Shown one piece after another: positions 20,183 through 64,000 of a DNA stretch of 64,000 nucleotides (position 1 is the first letter of the stretch; the number at the start of each line of letters is the position of its first letter). The position numbers were made by a program, and so were the translations under genes. The DNA lies in assembly GCA_033980235.1 (NCBI GenBank), contig CM067075.1, positions 3,422,848 to 3,486,847 of the forward strand, read 5' to 3'. Origin of the DNA: Diadema setosum (taxonomy: Eukaryota; Echinodermata; Echinoidea; Diadematoida; Diadematidae). The notes under the pieces are model-generated. The model was not told the origin of the DNA, searched no databases, and saw nothing but the letters and a program-made list of their open reading frames with translations.

Positions 20183-21100
20183 TTGTGTCTCATTGCGAGC
20201 ACAGAGACTTAACGCTCTGAAGTGGACTAATTCACTAATGGTTTGCCCTCTGGTGCCCCTGACTGGCAGGCTGTCTACCTTCTTTTTTGTTTCAGATGAA
20301 GTGTAAAGAAGAGTATCTGTGATATATGGAGTAAATGTAGTGTCAGTAGTTTAAATCAGTGTGCTCATATTTGGAATTGTTGGGATGTCATGTAAGTCAG
20401 TATGTGGGACTATTAATTTACAGGACCTGTAACTTGTATGTGTCCCTTGGTGGATTATGTGTAGAGGGGAAGGTATTGCATTGATGTAGGTACTGCCACT
20501 GAGAGGGTAATCCTTGAAGCATCTTGTCACGTATATATATGCAACTTGGTGATGAGTTCAACACAAGTATGTTATTTTTTATCATTTATGTGTATTTATG
20601 ACATAGATATTATATATTTGTACTCAAATGAATTTGATCTTTCCTTGTGTTTGAATGTAACCATAGGCCTGTAAGGGAGTTTAGTTTAAAGTGAATGTGT
20701 AATGAGAAAGTAACTTGATATCATAAGCAACCACATTTGCAAATTAGATGAAGCAATGATGTTTCTACAAGTCTCCATCATACATGTATATAAAATCATT
20801 TTTTATTTTCTTTCAAAATGAAATTGAAGAGTTTAACTCTTTGTATTGAATTTTTATTGAAATGACATAAATAATTGAGCCACAACTAGTAGGGGTTGTA
20901 GTTACTGAATGTTTGCCCAATAACCGGATCAATGTAGACTGGTTCTAATATTTTGTGCGCAGACAAATAAGGAGTGTTTGGAAGTGGTGACATTATTGCT
21001 TTATCTGTTTTGCTCTACACATGCTCATGAAGAATGATACTGCCTCATAAAAACACATTATGCAGGGAGACTTTGTTAAAATGACAACCTAAAATTCTGG
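20183..21100. other. Spacer, nothing recognised
   Basis: AT-rich, no repeats shared with the rest of the window and no credible ORF. Confidence 0.5.
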
Positions 21101-21286
21101 AGGTCCGTTTCATGAAGTCATCATGTAAAAGTCTTTACATAAATCTCAGAATGGCCAAAGTCACTCATTATTACCGGTAATCTATGAGAGACTTTCAAAG
21201 ATAAGTAAAATCCATTTCTTGAAGTCTCTCATAAGTGTATGTTATAAGCAAAAAGTCTCTCATAAGACTTTCATGAAACGGACCCC
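21101..21286. mobile_element. MITE-like element with GGTCCGTTTCATGAA ends
   Basis: Ends GGTCCGTTTCATGAAGTC and GACTTTCATGAAACGGACC are inverted repeats. Inside, AGTCTCTCATAAG / CTATGAGAGACTTTC pairs again. It is one of several elements here whose ends carry a TTTCATRAA core next to G/C triplets, as at 21360-21536 and 24864-25022. Confidence 0.8.
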
Positions 21287-21359
21287 AGGACAATTGCTGT
21301 GGAATTGCATTATGAGGAGGACTTAAAAAAACAATGGCAAATGACCTTGTTACATCAGA

Positions 21360-21536
21360 GGGGTGTTTCATAAAGCTGTACTTAGGCGAAAAACGACTTT
21401 AAGAACGACTGGTGATCAGTTCTTGTGCAGAATTATGTAAATTCTGATAAGTATAGCACATCAGAATGTGTTCCAGTTGTTCTTAAAGTTGCTTTAAGCC
21501 TAAGAACAGCTTTGTGAAACACCCCCATATTTCCCA
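21360..21536. mobile_element. MITE-like element with GGGGTGTTTCATAAAGCTG ends
   Basis: Ends GGGGTGTTTCATAAAGCTG and CAGCTTTGTGAAACACCCC. The inner arms TTAGGC...AACGACTTTAAGAAC and GTTCTTAAAGTTGC...GCCTAA also pair. No coding capacity. Confidence 0.82.
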
Positions 21537-21589
21537 TTATATTAGGGAACAAAGACCAAGAACTAAAGAGTTAGGACCTGTGAAATTAC

Positions 21590-21645
21590 CATGTTATAAG
21601 GTTTTGTTATATCCAACCTCTTTATAACAAGGTTCACTGTATAAC
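21590..21645. repeat. Short pogo-like end fragment
   Basis: Contains GTTATAAGGTTTTGTTATAT and CTTTATAACAAGGTTCACTG, resembling the ends of the CAGTGCACTCC repeat family. Too short to classify firmly. Confidence 0.35.
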
Positions 21646-21649
21646 ATGT

Positions 21650-22221
21650 TTAAAGGGGAAATCCAGTCTCAAAATAAGTTAATCTGATAAAAAAGAGTAA
21701 AATCTTACAATTTCAACGATAAAAGTTTGACTGAAATCGGATGAAAAATAAGGACGTTATGATATTTTGAAGTTTTGCTAATTTCTGCAAAACAGTTCTT
21801 GTACAGTGGATATGAATATGCAAATGAGTGAACTGACCATGTCATAACCTCACAATTTTCCATTGATCATGTACAAAAATGATGAAAATTCAATGTTTCT
21901 GTCATTGAAGTCTGAAACATGTTATTCCTGGGTTAATGACTTCAGAATAGTGATCAGATAGAGGATTTGAGCTTCAGGCATAATTGCATATGAATTGAAA
22001 AACTGGAAAGTTAAAAATTTTATGTACAAACTATATAGCAAGTTGTGAGGGGATGACATGATCACTTTGCCATGTGCATATTCATATTGACCGTTCAAGA
22101 ACTGTTTCCTCAACATTAGCGAAACTTCAAAATGTCGTAACTTCCTTATTTTTCCTCCGATTTCGATCAAAATTTTACCGTTGAGCTCATAACTTATATT
22201 TGGACTGGATTTCCCCTTTAA
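21650..22221. mobile_element. Fold-back element of the AAAGGGGAAATCCAG type
   Basis: A 572-base inverted repeat. The left end TTAAAGGGGAAATCCAGTC mirrors the right end GACTGGATTTCCCCTTTAA with one mismatch. Further paired blocks are GACTGAAATCGGATGAAAAA with TTTTTCCTCCGATTTCG, and GTCATAACCTCACAA with TTGTGAGGGGATGAC. A 102-codon minus ORF inside is incidental. Confidence 0.85.
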
Positions 22222-24863
22222 CTTTCCCATGATGGGTCTGATTTTTATTTGTTATGTATCTTCTCCCATCTTGTATGTGTGATTTTTTAAAAATATATAT
22301 ATATATATATATCCCACTCAAGTGGAACATTGGAGGGCATTTTATTATGATATGAACGATGTGATTTTATCTCTTGTTTATATCTTTCAGCCATAAGCAA
22401 CATACTGTCGTACAAATGTCAATTAGATCTTATATGTATGAGGTCCGTAGTAGACCAACAATCTTAGGAATTGGGTTCTGGGTTCAATGCTGTTTGTCTT
22501 GTATACACTACAATGTAAGATGAGTTTGACATTTTATGAAAGAGTATGCCATACATTACATAATGACTATGTAACAGATCGTTAGGAGGAATAGATTTGA
22601 CTTTTGTCACAAAATTGACAACTTTCTCTTTGTGTGTACTTCTTCACAACTCGGACTTGATTCAAACATTGTGTACAGTGAATGAGGGTGAGTGTGACTG
22701 GTGCATTACAACAAATCCCCATTTAAGGTGAGTTTCTTTAAAGGAGACCTACTGATGATTTTCATATTTTTACATTTGTACAACTATTAATTACATGTAC
22801 ACTAGCTATACTGAGTACAGAGTTTCAGAATTTATAGTGATTGGGATGAGGAATAAGAATGTTTTCAAAATTCATAAGTTGCAATGAACAAGGATGATGA
22901 CATGGCAGAGTCACCATAAGAATGCATGAGTTGGGACTCAAGCGAGCAGAACAAAAGAAGGCATGCATAGATTATACACAGGTGAACTTCCAAGCTAGCA
23001 GTATTGTAATGGAATTATACTGCTACATTTCTGAAATATGTGAGGCTCCAATGTCCTCATCATTGTTCAGTGTAATTTGTTTAAAGTTTTTCAAATTATT
23101 GTTCCTCAAGGACTACAATAAATTCCACAAATCTACACATGGAACTGCTGATAAATGTAACACGTACATGATGTGAAATGATGAAAATCATCAAGAATGC
23201 CGTTTAATTATTCATGAAATATGTGGGATTGGTGCCAAAAGGCTATAACACTGACTGGACAACTTCTGAAATTACAGAATGTTGTTTATGATTTGACAGG
23301 GAAAGACGGCCTCACGGTTCACTCAACTCAAGAACTTGTCAGAACAGACAGACTCACGTTATTTTGCTCGAATTTATTTCTTTGTCATGGACCATCATGA
23401 TACAATTCACACAAAATATGGCATATTACTCTCTTTTTCCATTGTTTTTTGTTCAACTGGTAATCAACAAAGTTTGGCCACTTAAAAATGCTTGCCTGTA
23501 GTATCAATGTCACACCTTTTTGGCTCAACAACATAAAACATTGAATGTACACCATGTGTATGTACACATTTACATTTTTTTCTTTTTTTTTTTGAATGAG
23601 CATGAAAAAAACAATAAATACACAATATATTACCACCTTTATGAGCGGGAAAACACAAATATCGTATATGAACATTCATCACAATCCGCTGCAGTGAGGA
23701 ATAAACCGGATGAGTACTGCAAAACGGATATCCAAAGCCATCTACCAGTAACCGCTTATAACAGATGTCTGACACTATGAAATGCAAACAGCAGATCGCC
23801 GATACCCAAAGCTTTCTGCCATGTGAATAACAGATAGGTACACTTAACTGACCACTGCACAATGGACATCTACAGCTAATTGCCAAGGTCATCAGACACA
23901 TGGGGTCATTGGTCATCATTGCAACGGACACCTGAAGCTATCACTTGCCATACTCTGCAAAGCACGACTTTGGATACTAAAAAATGTCTTTGGTCCAAGA
24001 AATGGGAGAGGTGCTCAATCCCTTCAAAGAGCAAAAAACGAAATGTGCTCAAATCTCACCTCAGAAATCTCTCATGATCTGATTAAAATCAATACTCTGC
24101 ATTTACAGGAAACAAACACTCTTGAAAAAAAAAAAAGAAGTGAAAAAGAAAGCACAATTTTAGGGACACATTTACGAGCGACACAAGCAGAGAATAAAAT
24201 ATTGATTTTACCATGTTGATAATATGAAATCCCTTAGTAACCGAGGTTTTCAGTCTCCATTGAATTATGGCCGTGGCATCTGAAAAATCAGTTGGTCTTT
24301 ATGGCACGCAAGCTCTACATCAAGCACTGACTACCAGTACTTGCTGGCAGTTACCCATTTGTTTTGGAGAAATTCACTAAAATGAAACAACATGTACCCC
24401 CAACGACCTGTGCCAGATAAATGCACATATGATGCTAGATATCAATATGTGCTGATCATAATAACCATTGTCATCATCATCATCATATGTTATTTGTTTG
24501 TTGCTCACTGTGCATAGATGCTATGTACCATTATCAGTGAGCAGTGTTAGACATGATCCCAAGGAAAATCGAGTGTCTCTCTCTTCATACAAATCTTACT
24601 CAAAAATTCCCCAGAAATAGTCCCATTCTCGCCCTCCCTCACCAAACCATAAGCGAAAAGTAATGCAAGCTTGCCTGCAGAGGAGCCCTGCAACATATCA
24701 TAATCCTTTCAAATGCACACAAATAACGCAGTCTTATTTACATTACTGTAAACCCAATGAATACATTCTGAAATGTTGTAATATCCTTTATATACAAATT
24801 AATCTCCAAGCACCAACTCATATAAATTTTTACTAGCCTGCATAGATAAATAAACACAGCCCA
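22222..24863. other. Spacer, nothing recognised
   Basis: It contains a TA run (22292-22310) and scattered A/T runs. The ORF of 149 codons on the minus strand at 23482-23931 has no recognisable domain or homology, and I do not support it as a gene. Confidence 0.45.
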
Positions 24864-25022
24864 GGGGCACATTTCATAAAAAGCTGATATGATAACAACT
24901 CTTGCTGGAATGACAATTGTCATGGTAACAACAAGAATGCAGCTTCCTGACTGGCTGTTGCTATTGGAAGTTGTCATTCCAGCAAGAGTTGACATCCTTA
25001 CATCTTTTATGACATGGGGCCC
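24864..25022. mobile_element. MITE-like element, 159 bp
   Basis: Ends GGGGCACATTTCATAAAA and TTTTATGACATGGGGCCC are imperfect inverted repeats. The inner arms ACTCTTGCTGGAATGACAA and TTGTCATTCCAGCAAGAGT are perfect over 19 bases. Confidence 0.85.
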
Positions 25023-28000
25023 AGCTATCTGGGAGGTGTGCTAAAATAAAAAGATGTTCCACAGTCTGCATCACAAAATACAAAATGAATGCCATAAAGC
25101 CGCCTCTCTGTTTACAAAAGAATTTTGTCTATCAATACTGATATGATATGAAAAATAGTTCTTTAACAGGCAGATGCATTACTGATAAAGTTCTGCAAAG
25201 GGACTCTTCCGTACTCAAAACACAAATTCTTGACATTTCAAATATAGTGTACTGTAAAAATGGAAATTTTCGTGCAAGTAATTTTTCAGGCTCGGCGGAG
25301 TGAGACGATTTTCACGTTTTTAATGGAATCAAAACATCTAGTTTTACATATAACAAGCAAATATACTTGCATGCTTTAATTTTTTATCTTTTAAGTTTCT
25401 GGTTGTGCAAAATGCATGAAAATTTCCACTTTTGCAGTATCTGCAATTGAAACTACAATTGACACTTTAATCATCTTCCCATTAATGATTTCAGAGCTTT
25501 CAGTCATAAATAATATGCCACATGACTGAAACGAAATTCCCCCACATCACAGAAGGTCTTAATAATCATCGCCATTTCAGGTGTGAGAAACTCAGCAGAA
25601 ATGATATCAAAATCTCAACAGCAAAGATTCCCTGCTGCCTTTTCCTAAATTTAACAGATTTACCCATCACATTTAAATCACGCTATAGAGCAAATCTGTC
25701 AACCATAGAAGCAAAGCTTAGTTTACAACTCTTCAAGATTAAACACTCAACAAGCGCTACCACCGAGAAATACAGTGGAGCCTCATTATAACTACAATGT
25801 AGGTTGGAAAGCAAGATACGTATTATAATGATGTAATTTTGCAGGTCGCAATCCTTTCGATATTCTTATCTTTTTATCCCTGATATAACAAGATGCCTGA
25901 AACAATGAAATTTCAGTGGTCCCAGACAGCTTGTACAGATAATTAGGTTCCCCTATACTTGGAAAAGAATTTACCACAGAGAACCAATGGTGAAAACGAC
26001 AAACAATCATAAACCCATGTCACACGAAGTAAAAGTGTCCACAGAAAGATTTGTTAATTCATTCTTCTTCAAGCAAATGTTAGAGTAATACCTCAAGTAT
26101 GAAAATGCTATACTTGCTTTTTGATTAACTATACTGCTCAGTGCTGGCCAGTATCATGGTGTTTGGTATTGCTTTACATCGGTCAGAATGTGTTCACTTC
26201 AAAACATAGCAAACTTCGAAGGAATCCCTCTATAAAAAGCAACTTCATTGAAATCATAAGAATCCCTGCCCTCCCCCCCCCCAAAAAAAAAATCAACAAA
26301 TTAACAAACATGCAACAACAACAACAACAACAAACTAACCAACACACAAAATCCTGGCATCTTTGAATCATACAATATGTCTACCAAAGTTTTGAGCATG
26401 AATTCACTTTAGATAATGCAGGCTGGTTAATACATAACGGGACATGAAATTTTAATTTTTTACAAAGTCTTTTGCAGCAATATTGAATTTCGTATGATTG
26501 CACGCCATGAGCAAGTCAGATATTTCAAATGACTTCCCTGTGCATACCTATTCCTTATCAATTCATTTAGAAATATGTAAATATCAATGCAGAGCCAAAA
26601 ATAATGTGTCAGATTAAGTCAAATAGCAAAAGATGGTAAAATGGTAAATATGCTGCAAAAGGTATTTTGTCAATTTTACCATTCACACCATAATCCACAA
26701 AAGCATGTCGCCATTACTATCACATGTAGAGCAGTATCTCGCTTCTGTGAATGTTAATTTGGATTTGCAAATGCTCTTGAAAGAATTGCATTTGTTCCAT
26801 TAAGTGCAGTCGATAAACGTCACAGAAATGATGGCTTGGAAATACACATCAGTCATGCGGTAACTTTGAGGATACACTTTGAGGTTGCTGCAAGCTGTAT
26901 CTACATTGTACATGGCAACGGTTGGCATGGTTTTACGCGAATAAAATTACTGCCACATTACAAACGACATCAAATTGGCAACGTGGTAGGTTCCCTGAAC
27001 ATTTTCAAAGAATTCACGTACCCCATTCAGGATAGTGATTTGTTCCTTTGATATTGACACACAGGTGAAAAAAGTGTAGCATTAAACACACATGGCTACA
27101 GTTATCTCAAGAAAATAGAGTGACTAACAAACAAACAAACTAACTAGACAATGTTGACACACATACACCTTTATGACACTGAAGTGTGGTAGACAATATT
27201 TGGAAGAATTTTATGGAGCTATTGAACATATTATGATGGGTTTACGAAAGGTGAAGTGATGACTTGTATGGAAAGGATATTCACAGTAAAATATGACCCT
27301 TGTCATATGAGGATTATTCATGAAGAAATAAGAATGGCCATAATTGCTCAAAATAATAAACATAATGATTAAAAGAGCATTTTTGAGGAATGTTTGTATT
27401 CCTGATTACCACACCGAGGGGACATCTGGCTATGAGGATTATAGCACTAAGGCAGTTTTGTACCAAAGCAAATATCTCGAGTTCAGCTGAGCTTAACTAC
27501 CGGTACATCAAACTTGAAGAAAATATCCTCATCTATGTATTACGTCATTCTTGTAAATTTTGTCGGTTGAGAATTAGAAGGACGTTAAGTTGTCTTGAAC
27601 ACTATGGGTTTAGTGGCAACTAAACGCCCTTCTCATTCTCACCCGACGAATTTTGAATCACACTGCACTACAGAATATGTTGAGTCAGCTTCCATATTTG
27701 GTGTTGTTGCTTTGTATAACACGCGATCGCTTGTGCATACTTTTTTAATCAACTGTGATCTTGCATTATTACTATAATAGTCCTCAGTGATGCCACCTAA
27801 AATTAAGGCAGAATCAACACTTGCTGTAATGCTGCTTGGCACAAAGTGATGTCAGAGATTTGATACATGTGGGGAAAATGTTTTTTGTGATTTTGATATG
27901 GTATGCTTTATCTGAACTCTAAATATCTGCTTGGATACGAAATTACGTTAGCGCTGGAATTACTGACCCTGTGTGCTTTCTACAAATTAGTATTTGTGAA

Positions 28001-31000
28001 ACTGGGAGGTGTTTGTGACACACACAATGGCTTTTTAAGAACATAAACATTCTTTTCCGCACATTCCTGTCCAGAATCCTCATCGCGTAGCCATGGTAAC
28101 AATCCCCGTCTCCGCCTCACTGGGCATTTAATGACGTGCAGTGATCTTCACGTATTATAAACAAAATGTTTCAGAGCTCAATGCAGAACGTCAAAGCAAG
28201 CCCCCTGTGTGCAGGAACTAGGGTTATTAACAATGCAGCATCTAGGTCTTACATCTTTTTGTAGGCTTATGTAGAATAAGAGATTTTGGTGCTGTATTAA
28301 AGTATTGCATATCACCGTCAAAATGTGATTGGATGGTAATGCCCATTCTTACCATAAAGCAAGGTGTTTCAAAAACTACTGACATGATTATTAAATCAGC
28401 ACACGAATATTCTGACAGCAGAGCTGTTAATGAATTACAGGTGAGAAGGTTCTGAACACTTTACCTTGCATATCCCTGAACCCTGATCAGCCGTACAATA
28501 AATGTACAACCCTTGAAAAGAGTTGGTCTGATGCATGCAGACCCTTAGGCCTGAATTCATTACTGTAGTTTAAATCAAATACACAGCTTAAGTTTGGTCT
28601 ACGGACTAAAATGAGCAACACATAAGCATACCCTGCACACGCGCCTGACAGTGTTGTGTTGGGTATTGAATGTCTGTTGACATACACGGATATGAGATTA
28701 CATAAATCAATATTTACATAAAACATAAACTGGATTTAAACTACCAGTGTGAATGGGGTCTTCACTTTTCCTCATTTCATCTCCTGTATGATCATCAATT
28801 TATGACTTGCAATATTCAATCTAATTTTAATTCAATTCAATATTTAGAAGTGAAAGATGCTTTTCTGCTGGTGGATAACTTGGGGATTTATGACAATTCC
28901 TATTCATAAATATCTTTTTCTGATATCACTGAATTCTATAATGAATGATAATACCACTAATAATTATCAATGAATTCTACAATAAACAATTTAATTCTTG
29001 ATCCACTCGGGGAAAATAAAAAATTCCGACATTTTTTCAATTGAGATTCGCCATACAGACAAAGCTACACCAAAAATCTTCCCTAAAAAGCAAGACAAAC
29101 AGCAATAGCAACTTTTATCACCATTTACTGTGGAAGACGGACTACACACTCTTGTAGGTGAAGATTTGAAGTGAAATACGGGAAAGGAACCTTGGAGTAA
29201 AACATTTCTAAGTTTGCCCGTCCTCTTGGTAACTGCTATGGGATAAATATGACATTCAACACGTATACCAATTAAGAATGCAAGAATATTTTCATACAGA
29301 CCAATCGATTCTTTAAAATATATGGCTTTCTCTTTTGTTATCAAAACAATGGCATCTCCCTCACAACCTTAGCTCACAACTCCAAATGACCCAAGACACA
29401 CAAAAATTAATGTGTGTACAGCAAAATATTCCCTGAAAAAACACCTTCTTATGCCTTTCCTTTTTACTTTCTTCTTACCTCTCCTCTTCTTCATCTTTTT
29501 TTCCCTTTCCTAACTTACCAAATTTCATCCTACTACCAAACTATAAGCAGAAAACAGGAATGCATAAAGCCAAATAAATCTTTAAAAAGACAAGACAAGA
29601 CAAAAAAAGTCCTCTGGAGGTACACGTGATGTTGGCAAACTTCCCAGCTTGCATTGGTGGTGCCATTCTGCTACGAGCTAGGAATGTGATATATACAATG
29701 GAATGTTGGCTGTTCTTTTTTACTGGTTAAACTTTTAGCTATTAGCCTGCCGATATTCAAAACATCCAATAACGAGAAGCAGTGAGTGCCCAGTGTTTGG
29801 GTAGAAGCAATTCCTTCAACGAGAAATTAACTCGCCTGCACAATCAAAGAGTGAAGTAGACCATGAGGTAAGCTCTCGCATCACAGCGTGAATTCAGATT
29901 TCACTTGCCCCTGGCCACTAGTCGAAGGATTAGTGTGGAACCATCGTCATTGCCAGAAGGTTCTTGCAATCGAGTCATTCTTAGTTCTGACATGCCTAGA
30001 ACGTCTTGTTGCAGATGAGGCAGTTCTTCTTGTATGAATCAACCCACATTCCGATGCTCTGAGTGCTGATTAGCACAGAGAGGGTTAGAAAGCATGCATA
30101 CACATCGAGATGGAGTGACGTATGAATGAATGGAGGCAGTCCTTCGTTTCGTTCTCCTTCCCTTCTATACAATGTATGACATCAGCCAAAACTTGAATCA
30201 TTACTACTACTCGTGATTCTGTGATACTTGGGACATCACACACCCACACAGACTTGACACAGTGTGTCCAGTAAGGTTGACCATGGGACAATCTGAAGAC
30301 AAATTCAAGCACTAATAGGAAGAAATAATGAAGCCAGTGGACTGCTAGGGGCGCTGTTTGCACACAATGGTCAAAACCTTCCTCTGTTTGAACTTACACA
30401 GTAACTCTTTTTCAACCAAATGCGGAAAGAAACTGTAACTATTCTTTAATATTTCTTGCAATAAATGATTACACTGAAGACGATGACATATCTTTTCTGG
30501 AATACAGGGGAGTGCTACACAGCTTCCATTCGAGAAAACCCTTAATTTGCACATTCATGGGGGGGGGGGGGATTTTGGGGAATGTAGAGTGGGAACAGGC
30601 ATTTTTTCATAGCTTGACAACATATGCACTGCTTTATGACACATGTACATACAGTCACATGAGAGCAGGCTACCATTTGGCCCACCCACAAGGTAGGAGT
30701 TGAGCCCAAGACAAAAGGCAGCACATGCACACCTGTTTTTTCCTTTGTTTTGTTCTGATGCTTATCAAATACTCAGGGAAGTATGACTCTTTTGGAAAAT
30801 ATTTTAGGACTGTAAGGAGCTACGAAGAAACACTCATTGCAATGTACATAACTGCAACCTTCATGATACATCAAGCACAATACATGTATATCTCCATGGC
30901 AATTTTTGTGTCTATTTTTTTTTTGTCAGCCCATCTTCCTATCATGAAACTCAAACTAAATCAGCCTTAAAAGAGACTAGACTCTTTGTTAGATTCAAAG

Positions 31001-31017
31001 ATCACGGAAGGGCCACT
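25023..31017. other. Spacer, mostly unrecognised
   Basis: A diverged repeat at 25245-25440 (TGTACTGTAAAAATGG, TTTTCAGGCTCGGCGGAGTG) is related to 7540-7760 in FBXL4. A pogo-like copy is at 25773-25935. CAA repeats lie at 26315-26332. From 26000 to 31000 nothing clear is visible, and the 117-codon minus ORF at 28991-29344 has no supporting features. Parts could be distal 3' UTR of the ankyrin gene. Confidence 0.4.
25773..25935. mobile_element. Non-autonomous pogo/Tigger-like repeat (copy 3, decayed)
   Basis: Begins CAGTGGAGCCTCATTATAAC, the commonest form of such termini. It then has ACGTATTATAATGATG and CCCTGATATAACAAGATG before fading. Confidence 0.5.
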
Positions 31018-31023
31018 TTTATT
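31018..31023 (-). promoter_or_regulatory. Candidate polyadenylation signal of the ankyrin gene
   Basis: TTTATT on the + strand reads AATAAA on the gene strand, about 400 bases after the stop codon. It is the first canonical hexamer I find downstream. A T-rich TGATCTTTGAATC stretch follows within 30 bases. Vertebrate relatives have long 3' UTRs, so other sites may be used. Confidence 0.35.
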
Positions 31024-31419
31024 TCTACTGTAACAGAAGGAGACAGTTTAATCTCAAATTAGACACACACAGGTGCAACGAAAATATGCATGTTCACGCA
31101 TCTGACAAATTTCCTTCTAAAGAAACACACAAGTGCTAGACAAACTGTTAACCTATACGGCTCCTGAGGAAAAGCACAATTATTATTTGGTGTATGCCAG
31201 CATCGGAGAGAGTGAAAAGGTGGAGGGTATACAAACTAAACTATACACCACCACCTGTATCTGCAAAGAAACCCCAAATTACAAACAAAATCACAAGTGA
31301 AAAATTAACTAAGTAAAGACAGTGAGGTGGGGATAACCAAAAAATAAAAAATATTCAAAAAATGAATAAAAACTTGAAAAAAAGTTTAAAAATGGCTGCT
31401 ATCCCCCTCAGCTCAATTG
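31024..31419 (-). other. Probable 3' UTR of the ankyrin gene
   Basis: Non-coding sequence between the stop codon and the first AATAAA on the gene strand. It is A/T-rich with no repeats recognised. Confidence 0.4.
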
Positions 31420-63603
<32,184 letters not shown>

Positions 63604-64000
63604 CTAACATATAGAAAAATAACCATTGGTTAGAACCCCAGAACACGACATGGTGATGGCTGCAATATATTTTCTTCTTCTCATTTTTGTTTTGACTGAG
63701 TAAAAAAAAGAAGAAGAAATAAAAAAAAAAAATATCAAAGCCTAAGTTAAATTTCATAGTGAGGACAAACTTGCAGGTGAAATTGACAATCTTGAATGGT
63801 TCCTTTCATATCTTGGCTATGATAATTTCAGTGTGAAGATGCTAGTATCCATTAAACTAATTTACTACATTCTCATGTGAGTCAACAAGTTTTCTCTTTG
63901 TTCTGCTGTTTGTTTGGTCCCCCCAGCAGATGTGACTCTTGCTTATGCAATGCCTGCAACATTTTGATTGGCCTGCATTCAATAGCATTTTGTAGCCAAT
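63604..64000 (-). other. Ankyrin gene intron, window edge
   Basis: AT-rich, with an A/AAG run (63703-63732). No exon is visible. Confidence 0.55.

Noticed and set aside
23482..23931. 149-codon minus ORF in the spacer
   Set aside because: No recognisable domain, composition like surrounding spacer, no upstream acceptor or promoter evidence.

Overview
This is a stretch of an AT-rich animal genome, carrying two long intron-rich genes that point towards each other, each cut off by a window edge. On the + strand (189-13800) are the last 12 coding exons of an FBXL4 orthologue, a mitochondrial SCF-type F-box/leucine-rich-repeat protein. On the - strand (63603 down to 31420) are the last 14 coding exons of an ankyrin-repeat scaffold orthologous to the ANKRD28/ANKRD44/ANKRD52 group, the ankyrin regulatory subunits of protein phosphatase 6. 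Every exon was joined by hand. In both genes all reading-frame phases close across every junction, and the products align along their length with the vertebrate proteins as I remember them. The dispersed repeats and the low GC suggest a marine invertebrate deuterostome, most likely an echinoderm (sea-urchin-like). That assignment is inference; I cannot name the species.

Layout. 1-188: end of an upstream FBXL4 intron. 189-13800: FBXL4, first the end of the discoidin-like domain, then the F-box, then the LRR series to the stop codon. 13801-31419: 17.6 kb tail-to-tail spacer containing both 3' UTRs, palindromic elements and MITE-like hairpins, with no credible gene. 31420-34473: last four exons of the ankyrin gene. 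34474-54054: one 19.6-kb intron rich in repeats: a ~1.36-kb element carrying nuclear-receptor-like DR1 motifs and an ACGG microsatellite, a duplicated 0.3-kb hairpin unit, a 1-kb direct duplication, a long TA tract, and three GC/CpG-rich islands of unknown meaning. 54055-63603: ten more ankyrin exons, with a 1.3-kb fold-back element in one intron. 63604-64000: upstream intron.

The two genes have no known functional link. FBXL4 selects substrates for a CUL1 ubiquitin ligase at mitochondria and restrains mitophagy, while the ankyrin protein scaffolds the PP6 holoenzyme. Most of the non-coding DNA that can be interpreted is non-autonomous mobile DNA. Several families occur more than once, in introns of both genes and in the spacer. 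I found no new multi-gene system. The most unusual items are structural: the DR1-bearing element, an inverted-repeat element with a tRNA-like T-arm, the GC-tract fold-back pair, the large intronic palindrome, and a CpG-rich block that could be a promoter with a first exon.
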